58,686 nt of DNA. Origin: an uncultured Clostridium sp. (lineage in GTDB: Bacteria > Bacillota > Clostridia > Lachnospirales > Lachnospiraceae). Positions 47,162 to 54,709 of the stretch are shown in pieces. A model generated the notes under the pieces. That model had not been told where the DNA came from. It made no database searches and saw only the letters and a program-made list of their open reading frames with translations. A program made the translations under genes and the position numbers. Within the stretch, counting starts at the first letter, position 1, and each line of letters starts with the position of its first letter. The stretch covers positions 1 to 58,686 of the forward strand of contig USJW01000014.1 of NCBI GenBank assembly GCA_900555045.1, read 5' to 3'.

Positions 47162-48547
47162 ATGTATCAGATAGATTTTAACAAACCGGAGCATGTGCAT
47201 TTTATAGGGATCGGAGGCATCAGCATGAGCGGGCTGGCGGAGATCCTCCTGGGAGCGGGCTTCACCGTGTCCGGGTCGGACGCCCATGAGACGGAGCTGA
47301 CGGATCGTTTGGCGGAAAAGGGCGCGCGGGTGTACTACGGCCAGCGCGCGGCCAACATTGACGAGGAGCAGGGGATCGACGTGGTGGTGTACACGGCTGC
47401 GATCCATGAGGATAACCCGGAGTTTGTGGCCGCGAAGGAGCGGGGGATTCCCATGCTCACCAGGGCGCAGCTGCTGGGCGAGATGATGCGCAACTACAAG
47501 CAGGCGGTGGCGATTTCGGGAACTCACGGCAAGACCACCACCACCTCCATGGTGGCGGAGATTCTGATGGCCGGCGAGATGGATCCCACCATCTCTGTGG
47601 GCGGAATTTTGAAGGACATCGGCGGGAACATCCGCGTGGGCAGCCCGGAGCTGTTTGTCACGGAGGCCTGCGAGTACACCAACAGCTTCCTGTCGTTTTA
47701 CCCCACCCTTGAGGTGATTTTGAACATCGAGGCGGACCACCTGGACTTCTTTAAGGATTTGAGCGACATCCGCCACTCCTTCCGCCTGTTTGCCGAGAAG
47801 CTTCCGGCGGACGGCGTGCTGGTGGTGAACAGCGGGATCGAGAACCTGCGGGAGATCACGGACGGGTTAAAGTGCCGGATCGTCACCTTCGGCGAGGCGC
47901 CGGACAGCACCTACACGGCCAGGAATATTACATACGATGAGTATGCCCGCCCGTCGTATGACCTGGTGATTCAGGGGGAGATTGTAAACCGGATTTCGCT
48001 GGGCGTGACCGGTGAGCACAATGTATACAATTCACTGGCGGCCATCGCGGTGGCCATGGAGCTGGGCGCCGGGTTTGACGCGGTGATGGCTGGCCTGAAG
48101 GCGTTCACCGGCACGGACCGGCGGTTTGAGAAGAAGGGGGAGATAGGCGGCGTCACCATCATCGACGATTATGCCCACCATCCGCAGGAGATAAGGGCCA
48201 CGCTCTCGGCGGCGAAAAATTATCCGCATCGGAAGCTGTGGTGCGTGTTCCAGCCCCACACTTACACCCGCACCAAGGCGTTTCTGGATGAGTTCGCCCA
48301 GGCCCTGTCCGCGGCGGACGAGGTGATCCTGGCGGATATCTACGCGGCCAGGGAGACGGATACGCTGGGCGTCAGCTCCGCGGATATCGCGAAGAAAATC
48401 CAGGATTTGGGAACGACAGCGCACTTTATCCCCTCCTTCGATGAGATTGAGACATTTATTTTAGAAAATTGTGTGAACGGTGACTTGTTGATAACTATGG
48501 GTGCCGGAGATATCGTAAAAGTGGGAGAAAAGCTGCTTGGAATGTAG
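47162..48547 (+). CDS. murC: UDP-N-acetylmuramate--L-alanine ligase
   Basis: 461 residues, standard length. MurC adds L-Ala to UDP-MurNAc in the cytoplasm, the first amino acid of the peptidoglycan stem. N-terminal UDP-binding motif HFIGIGGISMSGLAEIL, ATP loop GTHGKTTTT near residue 120, EACEYTNSFL, and DDYAHHPQEI in the C-terminal domain are all present. The start at 47162 follows AAAGGA. It is single; the next DNA is the DnaA-box region. Confidence 0.96.
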   Translation: MYQIDFNKPEHVHFIGIGGISMSGLAEILLGAGFTVSGSDAHETELTDRLAEKGARVYYGQRAANIDEEQGIDVVVYTAAIHEDNPEFVAAKERGIPMLTRAQLLGEMMRNYKQAVAISGTHGKTTTTSMVAEILMAGEMDPTISVGGILKDIGGNIRVGSPELFVTEACEYTNSFLSFYPTLEVILNIEADHLDFFKDLSDIRHSFRLFAEKLPADGVLVVNSGIENLREITDGLKCRIVTFGEAPDSTYTARNITYDEYARPSYDLVIQGEIVNRISLGVTGEHNVYNSLAAIAVAMELGAGFDAVMAGLKAFTGTDRRFEKKGEIGGVTIIDDYAHHPQEIRATLSAAKNYPHRKLWCVFQPHTYTRTKAFLDEFAQALSAADEVILADIYAARETDTLGVSSADIAKKIQDLGTTAHFIPSFDEIETFILENCVNGDLLITMGAGDIVKVGEKLLGM

Positions 48548-48565
48548 TTATCCACATTATCCACA
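48548..48565 (+). promoter_or_regulatory. DnaA-box array, left (two abutting boxes)
   Basis: TTATCCACA at 48548-48556 and again at 48557-48565, both perfect consensus, same strand, directly abutting. The left one overlaps the end of murC by position only (its stop is at 48545-48547). Confidence 0.85.
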
Positions 48566-48703
48566 GAGTTGTCAACATTTTATGTAAAGAGATAATGTGG
48601 ATTTCGCGATTAACATAAAAAAATGTCGCACGATTTTAAAAAACTTGAATTTACATGGGGAATCCGGTCGTTTGGATCGTTATAGATTCGACATACGCCC
48701 GGA

Positions 48704-48747
48704 TTTTCCACATTATCCACAATATCCACAATCCAATGTGTGCATAA
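48704..48747 (+). promoter_or_regulatory. DnaA-box array, right (three abutting boxes plus one inverted)
   Basis: TTTTCCACA (48704-48712), TTATCCACA (48713-48721) and ATATCCACA (48722-48730) follow each other with a 9-bp period. An inverted TTATGCACA lies at 48739-48747. The stretch between the two arrays (48570-48700) includes an AT-rich part around 48605-48655 and no credible gene. Confidence 0.8.
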
Positions 48748-48814
48748 CCTGCCCCTATTTTCTTTTTTTGGGGGATGTGTTATGATGATAGCAGTTTATA
48801 AAGAGGTGGAGAAG

Positions 48815-50227
48815 ATGACGTTTCAGATGAGAGACAGGTGGAATATTCCCGTTACCGCGGTGGCGGATGAGTTTATCGATCATTATATGGCTGCGGCCAA
48901 CGGTGAGTATGTGAAGGTGTATCTGTACATTCTGCGCCATCAGAGCGAGCCTGTGGATGTGGAGGCGATTGCGGATGCGCTGAATCATACGGAGTCCGAT
49001 GTGCGCAGGGCCCTGGCCTACTGGGAGAAGGCCGGGGTCTTGTCGCGGGAGGAGACCGGTGCGGCGGGAGCGAAAGCGCCGGAAGGTTTTCCGGCGGACG
49101 CTGCGGTGGAGACCGCGGCGGGCGCGGAGCGCGGGTTCAATGTGCCCGGGGGCCGGACTGTGGATGTAAACCGCGAAGCCGCGCCGGGGCTCCGGGAGTC
49201 TGTGGCGGGGGGAAGAACGGCCGCCGCAGATGACTTCCGCTCTCAGGGAACGGCCTTTTCCCCTGGCCAGCAACCTGCCGCGCCATCGGCCCCATACGCG
49301 CCTTACAGCGGCCAGGCCGCACCCGCTACGGTGTCAGTGACCGCGGAGATGGATGGGATGCCGGGCGCGGGGATGTCAGGCGCGGGGATAGCTGGCACGG
49401 GGATAGCAGCCGCGGGCATGTCAGGTGCAATCTCCGCAGCGCCTGCAATCGCCGCCTCCGCCATTCAACCTTCACCCGCCTCCGATGCGCCAAAGCCGGT
49501 CTATTCCGTGGCCCAGGTGAACCGCCTCTCCGGGGACGAGGAGTTCGCGCAGATTCTGTACATCGCGCAGAAGTACATGAACAAGGTGTTTACTCCCCGG
49601 GACTGCCAGGTGTTCGCGTATCTGTACGACACGTTAAAGTTTAGCCCGGAGCTGTTGGAGTACCTGGTGGAGTACTGTGTCCAGAACGGCCATGTGAGTG
49701 TCCGCTACATGGAGACCGTGGCGTTAAACTGGCATGAGCAGGGCTTTAAGACCCCGGATGAGGCCAAGGAGTACGCCCAGGCGTTCAACAGCGACGCGTT
49801 CAGCGTGATGAAAGCCTTTGGGCTGAACGACCGCAGGCCGGGGACTGAGGAACAGCGGATGATCACCAAGTGGTTTAAGGAGTATGGGTTTGGCAGGGAG
49901 CTGGTGCTTCTGGCCTGCAACCGGACCATCTCTGCGATACATAACCCCAGCTTCCGCTATGCGGACAAGATTCTGTCCGACTGGAAGGCTGCGGGGGTCC
50001 ACACGCGGGCGGACGTGGACGCACTGGACGAGAAGCGGGCGAAGAGCCGCACCCAGGCCGGAGGAAACGCCGCGTCCGGCGGCAGGGCCGCGGGAGCCCA
50101 GGGTGGCGGGAGCGCGGACGGGGGGAGAAAGAAATCCTCCAACCAGTTCCACAATTTCAAGCAGCGCGACACTGACTATGACGCGCTGGTGTTAAAGCAA
50201 CTGAAGGAGCGCGTGGGCCGCCAGTGA
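48815..50227 (+). CDS. DnaD-domain primosomal protein
   Basis: 470 residues. Residues 20-75 form a winged helix (VKVYLYILRHQSEPVDVEAIADAL). A long Ala/Gly/Pro-rich linker of about 150 residues follows, with GMSGAGIAGTGIAAAGMSGA-like low complexity. Then come two DnaD-type helical domains, each with a YxxxIxxxW-like motif: YMETVALNW at 298-306 and YADKILSDW at 382-390. The layout fits the DnaD/DnaB primosome family that remodels the origin and helps load the helicase. The start at 48815 is favoured by AGAGGTGGAG; ATG at 48782 is an alternative. It is followed by a DnaI/DnaC-type ATPase, its usual partner. Confidence 0.87.
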   Translation: MTFQMRDRWNIPVTAVADEFIDHYMAAANGEYVKVYLYILRHQSEPVDVEAIADALNHTESDVRRALAYWEKAGVLSREETGAAGAKAPEGFPADAAVETAAGAERGFNVPGGRTVDVNREAAPGLRESVAGGRTAAADDFRSQGTAFSPGQQPAAPSAPYAPYSGQAAPATVSVTAEMDGMPGAGMSGAGIAGTGIAAAGMSGAISAAPAIAASAIQPSPASDAPKPVYSVAQVNRLSGDEEFAQILYIAQKYMNKVFTPRDCQVFAYLYDTLKFSPELLEYLVEYCVQNGHVSVRYMETVALNWHEQGFKTPDEAKEYAQAFNSDAFSVMKAFGLNDRRPGTEEQRMITKWFKEYGFGRELVLLACNRTISAIHNPSFRYADKILSDWKAAGVHTRADVDALDEKRAKSRTQAGGNAASGGRAAGAQGGGSADGGRKKSSNQFHNFKQRDTDYDALVLKQLKERVGRQ

Positions 50228-50304
50228 TTGAGAGCCGAACTTTGCCGGTGGGCGGGGAAGGCGTGGGCGCGGTCTGCGTGCGGACGTGAGCGAGGAGAAC
50301 AAGT

Positions 50305-51285
50305 ATGGCACTTAGCAATTCCCAGTACGATGCGATTATGCGGGAATACGGAAAACAGCAGATCGAGAACCGGCATCGCCAGGAGGAGCGCAGGGCGCAG
50401 GTCTATGCGCGGATCCCCGCGATCCGGGAGCTGGAGGCGGAGATTGCGGGCCGCTCGGTGGCCTGCGCCAAAAAGCTTCTGGAGGGCGACCAGGGGGCGT
50501 TAGGGCAGCTGCGGGAGGATTTAAAGGATTTAAAAGAGCAGAAGGCCCTGATGATCCGGGCGGCGGGCTTCCCGGATGACTATCTGGAGCTGCACTACCG
50601 CTGCCCGGACTGCCAGGACACCGGCTATGTGGACGGCCATAAGTGCCACTGCTTTTTGCAGGCCCAGATGAAGCTTCTCTACGCTCAGTCCAACCTGGAG
50701 AGCGTGCTGGACCGGGAGAATTTTTCCACCCTGTCCTACGCATACTATGATGACAGGGAGATCATTCCCCAGCTGGGGATGACCAATGCCGGGTACATGC
50801 GCCAGGTGGTGGAGTGGTGCATGGATTTTGTGCGGGATTTCGGCGAAAAGCACGAGAATCTTTTGTTCACCGGCAGCACCGGCGTGGGCAAGACCTTTCT
50901 GACCAACTGCATCGCCAGAGAGCTGATGGACAAGTACTACTCGGTGATCTACCTGTCCGCCTCCGACCTATTTGAGGTGTTCTCGCGCAACAAGTTCGAC
51001 TATCAGCCCGAGGACGACATGAAGGACATGTACCGGTACATTCTGGACTGTGACCTTCTGATCATCGACGATCTGGGGACGGAGTTAAACAACAGCTTCA
51101 CCTCCTCCCAGCTGTTCTACTGCATCAACGAGCGGATGAACATGAAGCGCTCCACCATCATCTCCACCAACCTGTCTGTGGCGCAGCTGCGGGACAGCTA
51201 TACGGACCGGGTGACGTCCCGGATTATGAGCGGATACACGGTGATTCCCCTGTACGGTGGGGATATCCGGCTGTTAAAAGGATAA
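50305..51285 (+). CDS. DnaI/DnaC-type helicase loader ATPase
   Basis: 326 residues. N-terminal helical region, then a zinc-binding cluster CPDC...KCHC near residues 100-114. The AAA+ core has Walker A GSTGVGKT at 190-197, Walker B LLIIDDLGTE and arginine finger region TDRVTSRI. It should load the replicative helicase onto DNA opened by DnaA, together with the DnaD protein. The start at 50305 follows GAGGAG at 7 bases. Confidence 0.92.
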   Translation: MALSNSQYDAIMREYGKQQIENRHRQEERRAQVYARIPAIRELEAEIAGRSVACAKKLLEGDQGALGQLREDLKDLKEQKALMIRAAGFPDDYLELHYRCPDCQDTGYVDGHKCHCFLQAQMKLLYAQSNLESVLDRENFSTLSYAYYDDREIIPQLGMTNAGYMRQVVEWCMDFVRDFGEKHENLLFTGSTGVGKTFLTNCIARELMDKYYSVIYLSASDLFEVFSRNKFDYQPEDDMKDMYRYILDCDLLIIDDLGTELNNSFTSSQLFYCINERMNMKRSTIISTNLSVAQLRDSYTDRVTSRIMSGYTVIPLYGGDIRLLKG

Positions 51286-51300
51286 TCGGGCGCGAACCGC

Positions 51301-51329
51301 TTGACGAAAACACGCCCATGTTGTATAAA
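51301..51329 (+). promoter_or_regulatory. promoter of prs
   Basis: TTGACG at 51301-51306, 17-bp spacer, TATAAA at 51324-51329. Confidence 0.75.
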
Positions 51330-51364
51330 TGATATGTTCACTACAAACAGGAGGATAAAAACAC

Positions 51365-52543
51365 ATGCTGTACGAGGAGAAGATCATTGAAACCATACCG
51401 GTAGGGCCGCTGGGATTAATCCCACTCAAGAGCATCTCCGAATTGGGAGAAAAGGTCAATCAGTATCTGGTAGAGTGGAGACACGAGCGGGAGAGCGAAC
51501 ACAAATCAACGATTGCATTTTCCGGTTATCAGAGAGATACCTACATTATTGAGGCAAACACCCCCAGATTCGGATCCGGGGAAGGCAAGGGCATCATCGG
51601 CGAGTCGGTGAGGGGCGATGATCTTTACATCATGGTGGACGTGTGCAACTACAGTCTGACCTACTCCCTCTGCGGCATGACGAATCATATGTCGCCGGAC
51701 GACCATTTCCAGGATTTAAAGCGCATCATCGCAGCTGCCGCCGGCAAGGCGCGCCGCATCAACGTGATCATGCCGTTCCTGTATGAGAGCCGGCAGCACA
51801 AGCGCTCCAGCCGCGAGTCCTTGGACTGCGCCCTGGCGCTTCAGGAGCTGGTGAACATGGGTGTGGAGAACATCATCACCTTCGATGCCCATGACCCCAG
51901 AGTGCAGAACGCGATCCCGTTAAAGGGATTTGAGACGGTTCAGCCCATCTATCAGTTCTTAAAGTATCTGCTGAAGGTGGAGACCGACCTTCAGATTGAC
52001 AGCGACCACATGATGGTCATCAGCCCGGACGAGGGCGGCACCGGACGCGCGGTGTACTTCGCCAACATGCTGGGACTGGATATGGGAATGTTTTACAAGC
52101 GCCGCGACTACACGCAGATCGTGAACGGCCGCAACCCCATCGTGGCCCATGAGTTCCTGGGCTCCAGCGTGGAGGGCAAGGACGTGCTGATCATCGACGA
52201 CATGATCTCCTCCGGCGAGAGCGTGCAGGACGTGGCCAAGGAGCTGAAGCGCAGAAAAGCCAGAAAGGTGTTCATCTGCGCCACCTTCGGACTGTTCACC
52301 AACGGGCTGGTCAAGTTTGACGAGTACTACGAGAACGGGATCATCGACCGGATTCTGACCACCAACCTGGTGTACCAGACGCCGGAGCTGCTGTCCAGAC
52401 CTTACTACATCAACGTGGACATGAGCAAATATATTGCGCTGATCATCGACAACCTGAATCATGACGCCTCCTTAAGCGAGCTGCTGACCCCCACCACGCG
52501 GATCAACCGGCTGCTGGCGAAGTATCGGGGAGAGCGCGAGTAG
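51365..52543 (+). CDS. prs: ribose-phosphate pyrophosphokinase (long clostridial form)
   Basis: 392 residues, longer than the usual 315. PRPP synthetase makes 5-phosphoribosyl diphosphate from ribose 5-phosphate and ATP for nucleotide, His and Trp synthesis. The core is recognisable: RVQNAIPL after TFDAHDP, ISPDEGGTGRA, and the PRPP loop VLIIDDMISSGES at about 275-287. Extra residues are at the N-terminus and in the middle, as in other Lachnospiraceae. The start follows GGAGGATAAAAACAC. Confidence 0.9.
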   Translation: MLYEEKIIETIPVGPLGLIPLKSISELGEKVNQYLVEWRHERESEHKSTIAFSGYQRDTYIIEANTPRFGSGEGKGIIGESVRGDDLYIMVDVCNYSLTYSLCGMTNHMSPDDHFQDLKRIIAAAAGKARRINVIMPFLYESRQHKRSSRESLDCALALQELVNMGVENIITFDAHDPRVQNAIPLKGFETVQPIYQFLKYLLKVETDLQIDSDHMMVISPDEGGTGRAVYFANMLGLDMGMFYKRRDYTQIVNGRNPIVAHEFLGSSVEGKDVLIIDDMISSGESVQDVAKELKRRKARKVFICATFGLFTNGLVKFDEYYENGIIDRILTTNLVYQTPELLSRPYYINVDMSKYIALIIDNLNHDASLSELLTPTTRINRLLAKYRGERE

Positions 52544-52595
52544 GACGTTTGTCCTTCATGAGGCGCGAAACATAGAGCCGAAAGGAATCGCATCT

Positions 52596-53669
52596 ATGAA
52601 TGAAGAACAATTCCGCAGCAGGATCTACTGGATCACATTTCTATTCAGCATGCTGGTTGTGTGGATACACTCCTACAACGTGGAATTGTTTTTGGGACTT
52701 ACCGGGCATGCCGCCGCGGTGGACCAGATAGAGCGGGCGATCGGAGAAGGCCTGGGGCAGATGGCTGTCCCGGGATTCTTCCTGGTCTCCGCCTACCTGT
52801 TCTACCGCCGGTTTGACTGGAGTGCGCTGAGGCGCAAGTGGGAGTCCCGCATTCACAGCGTGCTGATTCCTTATTTTTTATGGAATTTTCTGTACTACAT
52901 GGCCTACGTGGCGGCCACGCGGCTTCCCGCGGTCGCCCGGCTTTTGGGGAAGGACCCGATTCCGGTGGGCGGGGAGCAGCTGGTGCGCGCTGTGCTGTTT
53001 TACGGGTATAATCCGGTGTTCTGGTACTTGTACCAGTTGATTCTTCTGATCGCGCTGGCCCCGGCCGTGTATCTTCTCATGCGCAGGAATATCACCGCCG
53101 CCCTTACCATGGGTGGTCTGGCGTTCATGATTTATAAGGGATGGGCCTTCCCGCAGCTGAACGCGGACGCGCTGTTCTACTACAGCGCGGCTGCCTGGGC
53201 GGCCCTGCACCGGGAGCGGGAGGGAAGGTTTGCGGAGAGCGGGAGAATCGGGGACTGGGCGGTCTGCGCGGGGGTTTTGGCGTTTCTTGGCGCCGCAGCG
53301 CTGCTGTTTGGGCGGCAGGGGATGCCGCTCTACAATAACCCGCTCAGGACGGTGCTCATTCGGTTTGTGATGGCATCCGGCGCGTGGATGCTCGTGAGCC
53401 TGGCGCCGCTTCCGGCGGCGCCGGACTGGACGAAGAACAACTTTTTCCTGTACGCGGTCCATTTTGCCTTAGTGCGCCTGGTCAACAAGGCGGGGGCGAA
53501 GCTGCTGCCGCAGGCGGCGGCCGCTCCGCTTGTTGTGTTCCTTGTCATGCCTGCGCTTGTGGCTGTGTTCAGCTGGGGGGTGACGCGGGTTTTGGTGCGG
53601 TATACGCCAAGGGTGTATGGAGTGCTGGCGGGGGGACGGCTGGAAGGTGTTGGGAAGGGAAGACGGTAG
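52596..53669 (+). CDS. membrane acyltransferase, acyltransferase-3 family
   Basis: 357 residues, about ten membrane segments. The start (YWITFLFSMLVVWIHSYNVE) has the conserved His of the family, and GFFLVSAYLFYRRF the following motif. Such enzymes O-acylate surface polysaccharides or peptidoglycan; the closest types act on cell-surface glycans. The last codons run into a 28-bp DNA repeat; the stop codon lies in repeat unit 1, so repeat changes could alter the C-terminus. Confidence 0.82.
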   Translation: MNEEQFRSRIYWITFLFSMLVVWIHSYNVELFLGLTGHAAAVDQIERAIGEGLGQMAVPGFFLVSAYLFYRRFDWSALRRKWESRIHSVLIPYFLWNFLYYMAYVAATRLPAVARLLGKDPIPVGGEQLVRAVLFYGYNPVFWYLYQLILLIALAPAVYLLMRRNITAALTMGGLAFMIYKGWAFPQLNADALFYYSAAAWAALHREREGRFAESGRIGDWAVCAGVLAFLGAAALLFGRQGMPLYNNPLRTVLIRFVMASGAWMLVSLAPLPAAPDWTKNNFFLYAVHFALVRLVNKAGAKLLPQAAAAPLVVFLVMPALVAVFSWGVTRVLVRYTPRVYGVLAGGRLEGVGKGRR

Positions 53670-53774
53670 AAGGACGATGGGATGGCGGAGACGGTAGAAA
53701 AATGCTGGGATGGCGGAGATGGCAGAGAGACGCTGGGATGGCGGAGCCGGTAGAAAGACGCTGGTAAGGCGAGG
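53663..53774 (+). repeat. 28-bp tandem repeat, four units
   Basis: Units at 53663, 53691, 53719 and 53747, each close to ACGGTAGAAAGACGCTGGGATGGCGGAG in pattern (CGGTAGA then CTGGGATGG then CGGAG). The last unit is degenerate. It starts over the stop codon of the acyltransferase. The following bases to about 53910 show no gene. Confidence 0.85.
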
Positions 53775-53914
53775 GCGGCAGATCGATTAAGGCAGGAACA
53801 GGAGAGCAGTCTAAGAGAATACCCCCACCTCATCCGAAAAAAACAAATCCATTATAATCCAACCCCAAAAACCATTGAAAGAGGACAGATATACGAAACT
53901 TCAAATAAAGAACC

Positions 53915-53969
53915 GGGCGTGCATTTCCCTCGTGATCAAATACAGAGAGGGGAGTGCCGCCTGTTTTTT
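53915..53969 (+). terminator. terminator upstream of feo operon
   Basis: GGGCGTGCATTTCCCTC pairs imperfectly with GAGGGGAGTGCCGCC, followed by TGTTTTTTT. Confidence 0.65.
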
Positions 53970-54021
53970 TACTTTGTGGTTAGTTTGAACAAATTTTTTC
54001 CTCCCAACCCACAAAATTCTC

Positions 54022-54050
54022 TTGACATTTTGGTTAGTTAATGCTAACCT
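54022..54050 (+). promoter_or_regulatory. feo promoter with DtxR/IdeR-like iron box
   Basis: TTGACA at 54022-54027 with TAACCT at 54045-54050 (17 bp). GGTTAG (54032-54037) and CTAACC (54044-54049) form an inverted repeat over the spacer, and GCTAACCTAA matches one half of the DtxR/IdeR consensus. GGTTAGTT also occurs at about 53978. A leader hairpin GCAGTTAGGA/TCCTGACTGC follows near 54057-54085. Iron-dependent repression is likely. Confidence 0.65.
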
Positions 54051-54137
54051 AAGAATGCAGTTAGGATACCATAACTTCCTGACTGCACAGGAAATGAATC
54101 TGACATCACAATGACAATACAGGGAGGAAGTGAGTTT

Positions 54138-54347
54138 ATGCCACTCACAATGGCAAGGCAGGGCGAGGTGACATCCATCAAGCGGGTTGGCGGGAAGGAA
54201 GAGGTCCGCCGTCACCTGGAGAACATGGGATTTGTGCCGGGGACGGATGTGACGGTGATCTCCGTCAACAACGGTAACGTGATCGTGAACGTAAAGGAAG
54301 CGCGGGTCGCAATCAGCAGAGAGATGGCTGGAAAGATTATGATCTAG
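54138..54347 (+). CDS. feoA: FeoA-family protein, first copy
   Basis: 69 residues, an SH3-like FeoA domain. LTMARQGEVTSIKRVGGKEEVRRHLENMGFVPGTDVTVIS (spaced over the chain) is typical: the LxxMGFxPGT turn and the final REMAGKI. FeoA assists ferrous iron uptake by FeoB at the membrane. The start at 54138 has GGAGG 11 bases upstream. A second FeoA follows at 52 bp; tandem FeoA genes are common in Clostridia. Confidence 0.9.
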   Translation: MPLTMARQGEVTSIKRVGGKEEVRRHLENMGFVPGTDVTVISVNNGNVIVNVKEARVAISREMAGKIMI

Positions 54348-54398
54348 GCCGTGGGCTGCGGGTATGACGCAGGTATGAGAGGGAAAGGAGTGCGGGAT

Positions 54399-54620
54399 AT
54401 GCAGACATTGAGAGAAGTGAAGTGCGGAAATTCGGTTTCCGTGGTGAAGCTGCACGGCGAGGGAGCGGTGAAACGCCGGATTATGGACATGGGAATCACC
54501 AAGGGGACGAAGGTTTTTGTGCGCAAGGTGGCGCCGCTCGGGGACCCTGTTGAGGTGACTGTGCGGGGGTATGAGCTGTCCCTGCGGAAGGCGGATGCGG
54601 AGATGATTGAGGTGCAGTGA
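54399..54620 (+). CDS. feoA: FeoA-family protein, second copy
   Basis: 73 residues, SH3-like FeoA domain: IMDMGITKGTKVFVRKVAPLGDPVEV and the ending RKADAEMIEV are the standard FeoA C-terminal pattern. AAAGGAG precedes the ATG by 8 bases. It is more like FeoA proteins directly upstream of feoB than the first copy is. An iron-box-like sequence stands between it and feoB. Confidence 0.9.
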   Translation: MQTLREVKCGNSVSVVKLHGEGAVKRRIMDMGITKGTKVFVRKVAPLGDPVEVTVRGYELSLRKADAEMIEVQ

Positions 54621-54646
54621 CGGCTGCATTTTTTTAAAAATCGTGA

Positions 54647-54661
54647 GTTAGCCTAAACTAA
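54647..54661. promoter_or_regulatory. second iron-box-like site before feoB
   Basis: GTTAGCCTAAACTAA: GTTAGCCTAA equals, on the other strand, TTAGGCTAAC, one half of the DtxR/IdeR consensus. It may allow separate iron control of feoB. Confidence 0.5.
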
Positions 54662-54709
54662 TTTGAAAAAGGGGCAATTTCTCACCAGGAGAAAGAGGAG
54701 GATATGAAA

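Noticed and set aside
48548..48747. Chromosomal replication origin oriC
   Set aside because: The usual neighbours dnaA, dnaN, recF and gyrB are absent. Kept as a DnaA-binding region only.
48597..48785. 62-codon reading frame across the DnaA-box region
   Set aside because: No ribosome site, atypical composition, and the repeated HYPQYPQS stretch is just the translation of the tandem DnaA boxes.
53663..53774. CRISPR array
   Set aside because: The 28-bp units abut without spacers and no cas genes are present; this is a minisatellite.
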